The notes under the pieces are model-generated. The model saw nothing but the letters and a program-made list of their open reading frames with translations. It ran no database searches and had not been told where the DNA came from. The position numbers and the translations under genes were made by a program. Positions 17,712-25,519 of a stretch of 34,320 nt of DNA are shown here, piece after piece (the first letter of the stretch is position 1; every line of letters starts with the position of its first letter). The stretch lies in contig JADGQR010000137.1 in the NCBI GenBank assembly GCA_017881685.1, positions 1 through 34,320 on the forward strand, written 5' to 3'. Origin of the DNA: Gemmatimonadaceae bacterium (GTDB taxonomy: Bacteria; Gemmatimonadota; Gemmatimonadetes; Gemmatimonadales; Gemmatimonadaceae).

Positions 17712-17833
17712 AAACCCAGAGAGTGCGGAGTTTTCAGGAAGGAGTCATTGAGTCTTGAGTCTTGAGTTTCTGGCTGCATTCCAAACTCAGAACTCGATCA
17801 CTCTACTCTGAAGACTCCGCACTCTCTGGGTTT
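17712..17833. terminator. 122-base palindromic element between convergent genes (copy 2)
   Basis: Arms of 26 bases (17712-17737 and 17808-17833) pair with one G:U-type mismatch. The core is GAGAGTGCGGAG with CTCCGCACTCTC opposite, so relative to copy 1 a C:G pair has become G:C on both sides. The interior again holds TGAGT words (three CTTGAGT-like units) then ACTC words. TTTGTCTTTT follows in the plus direction and TTTTATC in the minus direction, which suits a bidirectional intrinsic terminator. Confidence 0.87.
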
Positions 17834-17838
17834 GTCTT

Positions 17839-18639
17839 TTAGTGCGCCGGCCCCCGATATCCTGCCGCCTCGGCTTCATCCTCGAGGTCCAATTGCGCGT
17901 TGTCCTTGTCAATCGCTTCGCGCTCAGCACGGTAGCGGTTGTACCACTCGCGCGTCACTTCGCCGGCCAGCTCTCTGTTGCCAAGTCCGAACGAGAGTGC
18001 GATCGCGAGAGCGATGGCACCGAAGAGAATCGCGAACGCAGTAGTGACGATCTCGCTCGCGACGCCAAGCTCCTGAAGCGCCATGAATACCGCGAGGACA
18101 ATTACTCCGCCCTTGCCTACTCGCGAAAGCGTCGGTCCGCCGTGCAGTCCGCCGGCGCTGGCCATGATCAGTCCGCCGACAAATCCGCCAAGCACGATGC
18201 CGACAATGATGATCACGATCGCAGCGATCACACTCGGGATGTAGCTCACCAGCTCGCTGAACACGTTGGCCAGTGACTGAAGACCGAGCGCGTTGGCAGC
18301 AACGAGCATCACCGTGAACATCACGAACCAGAACACCAGGTTCGAAGCGATACGCGTTGGGTTGATGTGCGACCCTGCTCGCTCCATCGCGTCCATCACG
18401 CCGCCGCGCTCAAGCAGCTGATTGAAGCGGATCCGCCGGAGAACCTTCTCCGTCCCTTTCTCGAAGAGACGCGCCAGAAGATAACCAGCGAAAAGAATTA
18501 CCAGCGCTCCGACCAGTGCCGGAACGTACTGATATAGTTGTGAGAAGCTGTCCTGAAGCCGGTCGCCGAAGTTCTGAGTCGTGTCGCCCACGGTATTGCT
18601 CTGGAATGAGGTGCGGAGGAACAGGCTTAACAATAGCAA
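17839..18639 (-). CDS. Conserved TM-helix (MscS-related) membrane protein
   Basis: A membrane protein of up to 266 residues with helices near 37-57, 98-118, 130-160, 175-192 and 198-222. Paired Gly/Ala-rich helices such as LVGALVILFAGYLLARLFEKG and VIAAIVIIIVGIVLGGFVGGL, the link RIRFNQLLERGG, and the end LSFGLGNRELAGEVTREW match the conserved TM-helix repeat family related to small mechanosensitive channels, although no MscS beta domain follows. The tail is charged. The start is uncertain: TTG 18639 sits just after a stem-loop and has no ribosome site; TTG 18633 or GTG 18591 are alternatives. Role in osmotic response is inference. Confidence 0.8.
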   Translation of the reverse strand: MLLLSLFLRTSFQSNTVGDTTQNFGDRLQDSFSQLYQYVPALVGALVILFAGYLLARLFEKGTEKVLRRIRFNQLLERGGVMDAMERAGSHINPTRIASNLVFWFVMFTVMLVAANALGLQSLANVFSELVSYIPSVIAAIVIIIVGIVLGGFVGGLIMASAGGLHGGPTLSRVGKGGVIVLAVFMALQELGVASEIVTTAFAILFGAIALAIALSFGLGNRELAGEVTREWYNRYRAEREAIDKDNAQLDLEDEAEAAGYRGPAH

Positions 18640-18640
18640 T

Positions 18641-18659
18641 CGAGCGGGAAATCCGCTCG
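18641..18659 (-). terminator. Short perfect stem-loop between two minus-strand genes
   Basis: Seven-base arms CGAGCGG and CCGCTCG flank a five-base loop in the 21 bases between the zinc-ribbon stop and the TTG start of the TM-helix gene. There is no T run after it, so it may attenuate, process or stabilise the mRNA; a full terminator is unlikely. Confidence 0.45.
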
Positions 18660-18660
18660 T

Positions 18661-18885
18661 CTAATTACGAGTGCCGCGCTTGATGTCGTAGATCGCGCTG
18701 CGGCGGCAGTTCGGGCAGATCAACCATTCGCGGCGGCGCGCATAGCCCAGCCCGAACGAGCCACCGCCAATCGGACGCTCTGTCATGTGCACGCGGCATC
18801 GCGGGCACTCGGGCATGCTCCCCCCCACGAAAACCTCGCGCATCTGCTTCAGCTCGGCCGGAGTGTACTGGGCTTGCTCGATCAT
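18661..18885 (-). CDS. Small zinc-ribbon protein
   Basis: A 74-residue soluble protein with two CxxC knuckles, CPRC at 27-30 and CPNC at 58-61, separated by a Gly/Arg-rich hairpin. This is the layout of a single zinc ribbon. The N-terminal segment YTPAELKQMREVFVGG is a short helix. No partner or enzyme is recognisable. Its ATG overlaps the TGA stop of the upstream oxidoreductase (ATGA), which indicates translational coupling. Zinc-ribbon proteins of this size are often nucleic-acid or protein adaptors; that is only a general expectation. Confidence 0.8.
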   Translation of the reverse strand: MIEQAQYTPAELKQMREVFVGGSMPECPRCRVHMTERPIGGGSFGLGYARRREWLICPNCRRSAIYDIKRGTRN

Positions 18886-19919
18886 TCGGCAACCTTTACG
18901 ACGATCTTGCCGAAGTGGTTTCCGGCAGCGGCTCGAGCGAAGCCTTCCCTGCCGTCTTCGAGAGTGAAGACCGAGTCCACCACAGGCTGAAGTCGCCCTT
19001 CATTGAATTCGCGGACTACGGCTTCGAACTCCGAATCGTTCCCCATCGTCGATCCCATGATTGTCCACTGATTCCAGAAGAGGCGTCGCACGTCGGTCTG
19101 GACAATTGGTCCGGAAGTTCCGCCGCAGGTCACGAGCCGTCCCGCGCGTCCGAGCGCGGCGAGCGAGGACTCCCAAGTCGCCTGGCCCACGTTGTCGAGA
19201 ACGACGCTGACTCCGTGCTTGCCGGTTCGTGCCCGGATCTCCTTGCCGACGTTCATCGTGCGGTGATTGATGACTTCGTCGGCGCCAAGGAGGCGTGCGC
19301 GCTCGAGCTTTTCATCGCTGCCTGATGTCACCCAGACCTTCGCTCCGATCTGCTTGCAGATACGAAGTGCAGCCTGCGCGACGCCTCCGCCGATTCCCCA
19401 GATCAGCACTTCGTCATTTGGGCGGACGTTTGCGCGGGATACGACCATCCGCCATGCCGTAAGAGTTGCGAGAGTGTAGGCAGCGGCGACTTCAATCGGT
19501 ACTTCGGCGGAGATTTTTCTGACGTTGCGGGCCGGAACGACGATGTAATCGGCGAGAGTACCCGGCAAGTGCTCACCGAGGAGCTTGAACTGAACGCATT
19601 CGGATTGTTCGCCCTGGCGGCAGAATTCGCAGGTGCCGTCGCTGATGCCGGGGTTGATTACTACGGTATCACCGACCACGATGCTGTCGACGCCTTCGCC
19701 AATACGATCGATGACACCGGCGCCATCGGCTCCCATGACCCAGGGCGGCACTATGTTCACACCGGGTAGCCCCGCCAGCATGAATACATCGAGATAATTC
19801 AACGCGGCGGCTTTGATACGGACGCGAACGGTGCCGTGAGCCACGTCCGGCTCAGCGACGTCTGTTCGGAATTCCAGGCTGTCCAGTCCGCCATGGGCGG
19901 AGATGGTGAGTGCTCGCAA
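18882..19919 (-). CDS. Zinc-type MDR alcohol dehydrogenase / quinone oxidoreductase
   Basis: A 345-residue cytoplasmic medium-chain dehydrogenase/reductase. The GroES-like half begins MRALTISAHGGLD and has NYLDVF (41-46) and GADGAGVIDRIG where zinc enzymes have GHEGAG, so the catalytic zinc site is absent. Three cysteines (97, 100, 108) of the structural zinc loop remain, one fewer than usual. The Rossmann half has a GIGGGVAQAA-type nucleotide loop near 175. NAD(P)H-dependent reduction of a quinone or enone is likely, substrate unknown. The start is a TTG at 19919 with GAGG six bases upstream. It is coupled to the zinc-ribbon gene. Confidence 0.88.
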   Translation of the reverse strand: MRALTISAHGGLDSLEFRTDVAEPDVAHGTVRVRIKAAALNYLDVFMLAGLPGVNIVPPWVMGADGAGVIDRIGEGVDSIVVGDTVVINPGISDGTCEFCRQGEQSECVQFKLLGEHLPGTLADYIVVPARNVRKISAEVPIEVAAAYTLATLTAWRMVVSRANVRPNDEVLIWGIGGGVAQAALRICKQIGAKVWVTSGSDEKLERARLLGADEVINHRTMNVGKEIRARTGKHGVSVVLDNVGQATWESSLAALGRAGRLVTCGGTSGPIVQTDVRRLFWNQWTIMGSTMGNDSEFEAVVREFNEGRLQPVVDSVFTLEDGREGFARAAAGNHFGKIVVKVAE

Positions 19920-19950
19920 CGAAAACCTCGAGCGTTATATTGAGTTTCTA

Positions 19951-19966
19951 CCGCCTTGCGAGGCGG
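19951..19966. promoter_or_regulatory. Small palindrome in the divergent gap before odhB
   Basis: CCGCCT and AGGCGG with a four-base loop lie in the 93-base gap (19920-20012) between the divergent oxidoreductase and odhB genes. It could be a regulator site or leader hairpin; the gap must hold both promoters, though no clear -35/-10 pair was found. Confidence 0.3.
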
Positions 19967-20012
19967 AAGAGGCAGAAGATACGGGGTACGTTCTCATTTC
20001 GCTTCCATTGTA

Positions 20013-21284
20013 ATGCTATCCATCAAGGTACCACCGCTCGGTGAATCGATCGTCGAAGCCACCGTGTCGCGATGGCTCAAGAACAAGGGCGACGCTGTTG
20101 CCAGCGGCGATACGATCGTCGAGCTCGAGACTGACAAGATCACGGTCGAGGTCCCGGCGCCGCGAGCTGGAGTTCTGACCGCGCAGTCAGTTGCCGAAGG
20201 TGACGTCGTAAAAGTTGACCAGCTACTCGGCGAGATCGACGAGACAGCAACTGCCGCCCCGGCAAAAATCGCTACTCCAGCAACGCCGGCTCCAGCAACG
20301 CCGGCTCCAGCAACGCCGACCGCCCCAGCTCAACCGGTCGCGGCTCAACCCGTCGCGGCCACGGCCCCCGCAATATCAGACGCGAAATCTTCTCCCGCGG
20401 CGCGACGAGTTGCCGCTGATGCGGGAATCGATATCGGAAGCGTCGCAGGCTCAGGCCGCGGTGGCGTCGTCAGCAAACCTGACGTGCTCGAGCACGTCGC
20501 CTCAGCGAAGCCCGCGCAAACGAGCGCGCCAGCTTCGGCCCAACCGGCCGCCAGCTTCGCGCCATCACCGACATTCGCATCGAACGGTGAACGCGAAACA
20601 CGCGAAAAGATGTCGACGCGACGGAAGCGAATCGCCGAGAATCTTCTTCAGTCACAGCACAACACTGCTCATCTCACGACGTTCAACGAGATCGACATGT
20701 CGGCCGTGAACGCGCTGCGTGAGCGCATGAAGGAAAAGGTTGAGAAGGAGCACGGCGTCAAGCTGACGTTCATGCCGTTCTTCGTGAAAGCTGCGTGCAT
20801 GGCTCTCGAGACATACCCCGTGGTCAATGCGCAGATCGACGGCGACTCCATCATCTACAAGCATTACGTCAACATGGGTATCGCTGTCGCATCGGAAGGG
20901 GGACTCGTCGTTCCGAACCTGAAGGACGCACACAGCAAAGGCATACTCGATATCAGCCGCGACATCTCCGCCGTTGCAAAGCGGGCACGCGATGGCAAGC
21001 TGTCGATGGACGACCTCACCGGCGGCACGTTTACCATCACGAACGGCGGTGTATTCGGCTCTCTCATTTCGACACCGATCATCAACTATCCGCAGGTTGG
21101 CATCCTCGGGCTCCACAAGACGCAGGATCGTCCAATCGCGGTTGACGGAAAAGTCGAGATCAGGCCGATGATGTACATCGCGCTTTCGTATGATCACCGC
21201 ATTGTCGACGGACAGCAGGCAGTGCTGTTCCTCGTCCGGATCAAGGAGCTGCTCGAGGATCCGGCCGCAATGCTGATCTCCTGA
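20013..21284 (+). CDS. odhB: 2-oxoglutarate dehydrogenase E2, dihydrolipoyllysine succinyltransferase
   Basis: The E2 core of a 2-oxo acid dehydrogenase complex, which carries the acyl group on lipoate and moves it to CoA. The N-terminal lipoyl domain has ETDKITVEVPAP with modified K42. A Pro/Ala linker contains three exact or nearly exact 15-base repeats. A peripheral subunit-binding domain (about 127-162, SPAARRVAADAGID) and the catalytic domain follow, with H395 and D399 in HRIVDG. The opening SIKVPPLGESIVEATV is that of succinyl-type E2. The frame is open upstream to 19956 but family similarity begins at ATG 20013. E3 follows after six bases; E1 is not in the window. Confidence 0.93.
   Translation: MLSIKVPPLGESIVEATVSRWLKNKGDAVASGDTIVELETDKITVEVPAPRAGVLTAQSVAEGDVVKVDQLLGEIDETATAAPAKIATPATPAPATPAPATPTAPAQPVAAQPVAATAPAISDAKSSPAARRVAADAGIDIGSVAGSGRGGVVSKPDVLEHVASAKPAQTSAPASAQPAASFAPSPTFASNGERETREKMSTRRKRIAENLLQSQHNTAHLTTFNEIDMSAVNALRERMKEKVEKEHGVKLTFMPFFVKAACMALETYPVVNAQIDGDSIIYKHYVNMGIAVASEGGLVVPNLKDAHSKGILDISRDISAVAKRARDGKLSMDDLTGGTFTITNGGVFGSLISTPIINYPQVGILGLHKTQDRPIAVDGKVEIRPMMYIALSYDHRIVDGQQAVLFLVRIKELLEDPAAMLIS
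20276..20357 (+). repeat. Tandem 15-base repeats in the odhB linker
   Basis: Three tandem copies of TCCAGCAACGCCGGC (20276-20320, last copy with one change) code for a repeated PATPA-like unit, followed by two copies of GCTCAACCSGTCGCG (20328-20357). They extend the flexible linker by units of five residues and are a likely length-variable site between strains. Confidence 0.85.
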
Positions 21285-21290
21285 CCGGCA

Positions 21291-22697
21291 ATGGCTGACA
21301 TGAAATCCGCGGATGTCGTCATCATTGGTGGCGGTCCGGGCGGTTACGTCGCCGCGATTCGCGCCGCGCAGCTCGGCCTCAACACCGTCTGCGTCGAGAT
21401 GGACAAGACGCTCGGCGGAACCTGCGTGAACGTCGGCTGCATTCCGTCTAAGGCGCTTCTCACATCCTCAGAACATTACGAGTGGGCCCGGCTCCACGCG
21501 GCCGAGCACGGCGTGAGGATCGAAGGTGTGTCCGCCGATCTGGCAACGATGCTGAAGAGAAAGGATGCCGTTGTTCTTCAGAACACAAAGGGCATCGAGT
21601 TCCTGTTCAAGAAGAACAAGATCGAGTGGGCGAAGGGCCGCGGAACGTTGAAGGCAGGAAACGTCGTCGATGTGACTGCGGAAGATGGAACGACCACTTC
21701 GTATCAGGCGAAGAACGTCATCATCGCGACCGGGTCAGTTCCGATCGAGCTGCCGTTCGTCAAGTTCGACGAGGAGCGTGTGCTGTCGAACATCGGCGCT
21801 CTCAAGATTCCAGAAGTGCCGAAGCATCTCATCGTCATCGGCGGTGGCGTCATCGGACTCGAACTGGGTTCCGTCTGGCGTCGTCTCGGCGCAAAGGTCA
21901 CGGTCGTCGAACTGTTTCCGACGATTCTTCCGGGCAACGACGAAGAAATCATCAAGGAAGCCGACAAGATTTTCAGAAAGCAGGGACTGGAGATTCGCGC
22001 CGGAACGAAAGTCGTAGGTGCGAAGCGCGACGCGAACAGCGTCAAGGTGGACATCGAGAAGGACGGACAGACTGAGACGCTTGAAGCCGATTACGTGCTC
22101 GTTTCAGTTGGCCGCAGATCGTCGCTGTCGGGCATCGACGCGGCCGCGCTTGGCCTCAATGTCGGAAAGCGCGGCGAGATCATCGTCAATGCCGAGATGC
22201 GCACTAATCTTCCGAACGTCTTCGCGATCGGTGACGCCGTTGGCGGAAAGCTTCTCGCCCACAAAGCAGAGGAGGAAGGCGTCGTCGCTGCCGAGGTTAT
22301 CGCCGGGCATCACGCGCGCATGGATTACAAGTCCATGCCGTCGGTTGTCTACACCTGGCCAGAGATCGCCAGTGTCGGATTGGCCGAGCACGAGGTGAAA
22401 GCGTCGGGCAGGCAATACAAGGTTGGGAAATTCCCCTTCTCCGCGAACGGACGCGCCCGGACGATGGCTGAGACGAGTGGATTCGTGAAGTTCATCGCCG
22501 ACGGGGCCACTGATGAGCTGCTCGGCTGTCACATCATCGGAGCAAACGCATCCGATCTGATTCAGGAAGTTGTGCTGGCGTTCGAGTACCGCGGATCGTC
22601 GGAGGACATCGGAATTACGGTCCACTCGCATCCGACGCTTTCCGAGACTGTGAAGGAGGCCGCCCTTGGCGTCCTCGGCCGATCGCTACATATATAG
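21291..22697 (+). CDS. lpdA: Dihydrolipoyl dehydrogenase (E3)
   Basis: The FAD enzyme that re-oxidises dihydrolipoamide in 2-oxo acid dehydrogenase complexes, using NAD+. Seen: FAD Rossmann GGGPGGYVAA (13-22), redox pair C45 and C50 in GGTCVNVGCIPSKALL, an NAD-binding GGGVIGLE, the FAD ribityl segment FAIGDAVGG, and the C-terminal dimer-interface catalytic pair H447 and E452 (HPTLSE). At 468 residues it is full length. It begins six bases after odhB, so E2 and E3 are cotranscribed. Confidence 0.97.
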   Translation: MADMKSADVVIIGGGPGGYVAAIRAAQLGLNTVCVEMDKTLGGTCVNVGCIPSKALLTSSEHYEWARLHAAEHGVRIEGVSADLATMLKRKDAVVLQNTKGIEFLFKKNKIEWAKGRGTLKAGNVVDVTAEDGTTTSYQAKNVIIATGSVPIELPFVKFDEERVLSNIGALKIPEVPKHLIVIGGGVIGLELGSVWRRLGAKVTVVELFPTILPGNDEEIIKEADKIFRKQGLEIRAGTKVVGAKRDANSVKVDIEKDGQTETLEADYVLVSVGRRSSLSGIDAAALGLNVGKRGEIIVNAEMRTNLPNVFAIGDAVGGKLLAHKAEEEGVVAAEVIAGHHARMDYKSMPSVVYTWPEIASVGLAEHEVKASGRQYKVGKFPFSANGRARTMAETSGFVKFIADGATDELLGCHIIGANASDLIQEVVLAFEYRGSSEDIGITVHSHPTLSETVKEAALGVLGRSLHI

Positions 22698-22702
22698 GTA
22701 GT

Positions 22703-23206
22703 GTGTCAGGGGGACCGGTGCTTGCTCCTGCTCTGAAACGGCTTGTTGTACACGCGGCGCGCGAGGAAGACCTTGCCGCCGCGCTTGCGTTGATAGAGCG
22801 CGAAAAAGAGAAAAACCAGTGGATCGAGCGAACTGCTGATCTCGTGAAAAGCGCTGTCTCTGACCCGGAAGGCGAATACCGGGTGATCGTAGCCGAGCGT
22901 GACGGAGATCTCGTTGGACTCGCTGCCTTCGGAATTGTTGCAGGCACGATCGGCACCGGAATTATCTATTCGATTCTGGTAGCGCCGAGATCGCGGAGAG
23001 CCGGCATCGGAGAGCGTCTGCTATTTCAGATCAGGGATGACCTCGCCTCCATCGGCGCGAGAATTATCGTCGCCGAAATTCCGGGAGATCCCGTGGTCAT
23101 GCGATTTCGCGCATTGTTGTTGACGCACGGATTTGTTGAAGAAGCTCGCATCGAGGATTATTACTCGGACGGCGTTCCGCAGATCGTTTCTGTTTTCGAC
23201 ATCTAG
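22703..23206 (+). CDS. GNAT family N-acetyltransferase
   Basis: A 167-residue protein with the GNAT fold: a central strand block YRVIVAERDGDLVGLAAF, then IIYSILVAPRSRRAGIGERLLFQIRDDL, where RSRRAGIG is the acetyl-CoA pyrophosphate loop (R/Q-x-x-G-x-G/A), and a late RALLLTHGFVEEARIEDYY. It transfers acetyl from acetyl-CoA to an unknown amine. The start is GTG 22703, or GTG 22718 which has GGGGGA only three bases upstream. It lies five bases after lpdA and 31 before ppk2, apparently in the same transcript, so a small-molecule or protein-lysine substrate in central metabolism is possible but unproved. Confidence 0.83.
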   Translation: MSGGPVLAPALKRLVVHAAREEDLAAALALIEREKEKNQWIERTADLVKSAVSDPEGEYRVIVAERDGDLVGLAAFGIVAGTIGTGIIYSILVAPRSRRAGIGERLLFQIRDDLASIGARIIVAEIPGDPVVMRFRALLLTHGFVEEARIEDYYSDGVPQIVSVFDI

Positions 23207-23237
23207 GTATTGAAAGTCACCTTTCACGAGACGACAC

Positions 23238-24044
23238 ATGCTTCTCGATCCAGTTAGCGCTCATGAGCCTCTCGAGCTTCGCGACAAGGACGCGGCAGCC
23301 CCGAAGGCACTTCCCAAGGGCGATGAGCTGAAGGACGAGATTGCCAAGCTGGAGCAAAAGCTGGCTGACCTGCAGAGTGCCTTCTACGCGGATTGCCGCC
23401 ACTCTCTGCTGATCATTTTGCAGGGTCGCGATGCATCAGGAAAAGACGGCGTGATACGGACCGTGGTCGGCGCGTTCAATCCCGCCGGGGTGCGTGTGAA
23501 TTCCTTCAAGGCACCCACTGCCATCGAGCTGGCGCACGATTATTTGTGGCGGATTCACCAGGTAGTACCTGAAAATGGAATGGCCGCGATCTTCAACCGG
23601 TCGCATTACGAGGATGTACTCGTCGTTCGGGTGCACAATCTGGTTCCGAAAGCAGTCTGGTCGAAGAGGTACAAGCAGATCAACGACTTCGAGCAGATGT
23701 TGACGGAGAACGGAACTGTAATTCTTAAATTCTTTCTGCACGTATCACGTGACGAGCAGCGGACGCGTCTTCGTGAGCGTGTCGAGGATGAGACGAAGAA
23801 CTGGAAGTTCAACGCGAAAGATCTTGATGAGCGCAACCGGTGGGACGAGTACACCGATGCGTATCGCGATGCGCTGCGGAAATGCAGCACGAAGTGGGCG
23901 CCGTGGTATGTCGTTCCCGCCGACAGCAACAAGGTGCGGAATTATCTCATCGCAAAGCGAATTGTCGAAACGCTCGAGGGTCTCGACCTGAAATATCCCG
24001 AGCCGAAGACAGACCTGAAGCAGTACCTGAAGACTTTGAAGTAG
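23238..24044 (+). CDS. ppk2: Polyphosphate kinase 2 family phosphotransferase
   Basis: 268 residues of the PPK2 family, which moves phosphate between polyphosphate and nucleotides. The Walker A loop GRDASGKDG (63-71), FNRSHYEDVLVVRVH (119-133), FLHVSRDEQRTRLRERVED (166-184) and KDLDERNRWDEYTDAY (194-209) are all family blocks. A helical N-terminus (25-50) precedes the core. Whether it prefers AMP, ADP or GDP cannot be settled here. The ATG at 23238 is the first family-consistent start. A diverged copy of its last 40 or so codons lies 1.3 kb downstream (25391-25519). Confidence 0.93.
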   Translation: MLLDPVSAHEPLELRDKDAAAPKALPKGDELKDEIAKLEQKLADLQSAFYADCRHSLLIILQGRDASGKDGVIRTVVGAFNPAGVRVNSFKAPTAIELAHDYLWRIHQVVPENGMAAIFNRSHYEDVLVVRVHNLVPKAVWSKRYKQINDFEQMLTENGTVILKFFLHVSRDEQRTRLRERVEDETKNWKFNAKDLDERNRWDEYTDAYRDALRKCSTKWAPWYVVPADSNKVRNYLIAKRIVETLEGLDLKYPEPKTDLKQYLKTLK

Positions 24045-24203
24045 CCGCTCAGCCAGTGTCATTCTTGTCACACATGGTCGAAAAATATATGTGCTCGCTC
24101 GCGTACAACCCGAGGATGCGCTCACGGTGCACGACGCAGCGCTCGGCGCAACTGTGGATTCGCTGTTCCTCGCAGACCTGCTTTAAGTGAACGAGGAGAG
24201 TGC

Positions 24204-24701
24204 ATGACGTGGAATCATCAGCTCGTTCTGCTGCTTGTTCTCCCGATTCCGATTGCGTGCATCGCGTGGACGGTGACGCACGAAGAATTGTTTCGAGAGC
24301 CGCGTGACTGGTGCGCCACGAAAAGCAAATCGTGCCGGCGTCTGTACTCGCGCAAGTTCTTCTACGTGTTCACATGCGAATATTGCTTCACTCACTACGT
24401 GACGGCGTTTTTCCTGTTCATCACGCGATTTACGCTGATGTTCGACGGGTGGCGAGGCTATCTCATTGCAGGCTTTTCGCTGGTATGGCTGGCCAATGTC
24501 TACATGAGCTTCTTTGGGAGACTGCGCCTGGAGATACGGGAAGACCGGCTGGAAATCGCCGAAGCAGAATCGCGAGAACGCGCTGAAAGCGGGGGTACGC
24601 CGAACGGCATTGGAGATCGAGGTTTGCCTACGATGAGGGCACAAAAGAATGAGGGACGAAAAACAAGGAAGGAGTCGTTCCCGCCCTCGGATGGTCGCTG
24701 A
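24204..24701 (+). CDS. Small membrane protein with a CxxC-H motif, unknown function
   Basis: 165 residues; GAGGAGAG lies just before the ATG, so translation is well supported. One N-terminal helix (about 6-23) is followed by a Cys-containing loop (C37, C44), then C58-E-Y-C61 with H64 at the start of a second helix (about 62-80) and a third helix (88-104). The C-terminal third (about 125-165) is polar, charged and probably disordered. CEYCFTHY at a membrane edge recalls the CPxC motif of DUF1360-type proteins, but I do not assign it. The four cysteines could bind metal or form disulfides. The 159 bases before it hold nothing recognisable. Confidence 0.75.
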   Translation: MTWNHQLVLLLVLPIPIACIAWTVTHEELFREPRDWCATKSKSCRRLYSRKFFYVFTCEYCFTHYVTAFFLFITRFTLMFDGWRGYLIAGFSLVWLANVYMSFFGRLRLEIREDRLEIAEAESRERAESGGTPNGIGDRGLPTMRAQKNEGRKTRKESFPPSDGR

Positions 24702-24773
24702 AACCGGAAACGTCTGCGCTGCTAATATTGGTATCCTCATGGTTCCGCATCTAATGCCGCTCTTTCGATATCA

Positions 24774-25381
24774 GTGATTGGCGCAACCAGCGCGTCAAGG
24801 AAGTTGCTGTGCTTGGTCGTACCATTGCTCGTCACCGGGCCTCCCTCGGCCCAGGGTCAGGCGCGCAATGCCGTTGTAACACCCCGAAGCCAGCAACGAT
24901 CAGCGGAATCGTCACGGACGAATATGGTGATCCGCTTTCAAGGGCTGAGATTGTGGTTCAGCCGGGCAACTATTCTGCTCTTATCGATGACGGCGGAAAA
25001 TTTCGGATTCAGGTGCCAGTAGGTGAGTACAATGTCGTATTCCGCCGCGTCGGGTACGGCCCCGAGGATTTCAGATGGCGCGCCCGCGCTGGTGAGGGCA
25101 CAGTGCTCTCTATCCGACTCAATCCATTGCCACAGGCACGCGACACAGTTGTGATTCGCGACTCGCACAACCGAGTTGCCGAAGCGTGGGAGGAATTCGA
25201 CCGCCGACAGCGATGGACAAGCGCAAGCAACTACACAGTTGGCCGCGACGTGTTTGCGCGTCTTGGAAAATCTCGCTCGACGCGGCGATACACGGCACGC
25301 AGGCGCAGTCGCTGCTCAGACTTCCAGCCGGAGGCGATGGACCCATTTCTATCAACTCGGCCAACACCGGGCACCTCATGA
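24774..25381 (+). pseudogene. Frameshifted gene with signal peptide and carboxypeptidase regulatory-like domain
   Basis: A good signal peptide (RKLLCLVVPLLVTGPPSAQGQA) is read from GTG 24774 in one frame, but the domain that should follow is in another frame. From about 24890 the second frame reads ATISGIVTDEYGDPLSRAEIVV, GKFRIQVPVGEYNVVFRRVGY and LPQARDTVVIRD, a CarboxypepD_reg / TonB-receptor N-terminal type domain. The switch occurs near 24870-24895. The second frame degenerates after about 25250 and ends at 25381. It is likely a broken secreted or outer-membrane protein. Alternatives are a sequencing error at the shift or two unrelated ORFs. Confidence 0.6.
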
Positions 25382-25390
25382 TGACGACAA

Positions 25391-25519
25391 CGGTATGTCG
25401 TTCCTGCCGGCAGCAACAAGGCGCGCAACTATCTCATTGCGAAGAGAATCGTCGAGGCCCTCGAGAGCCTCGACCTCCGTTACCCCGCCCCGAAGCCCGA
25501 CCTGAAGTCGCAGAAGTAG
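25391..25519 (+). pseudogene. Isolated 3' end of a second PPK2 gene
   Basis: Forty-two codons and a TAG stop read YVVPAGSNKARNYLIAKR, then IVEALESLDLRYPAPK and PDLK. They align with residues 224-261 of the PPK2 at 23238-24044 with 31 of 38 identical, followed by a shorter tail; the CCG after the stop also matches. Many differences are synonymous, so this is the remnant of a diverged paralogue, not a fresh copy. The similarity stops abruptly at 25391, directly after the decayed domain gene. It has no start codon and cannot make an enzyme. Confidence 0.85.

Noticed and set aside
19956-20012. Upstream start for odhB
   Set aside because: Similarity to E2 lipoyl domains begins at ATG 20013; the extension is basic, not family-like, and spans a palindrome.
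23840-24190. An ORF overlapping the ppk2 end and the following gap
   Set aside because: It is mostly a shifted frame of ppk2; the remaining part has no recognisable character.
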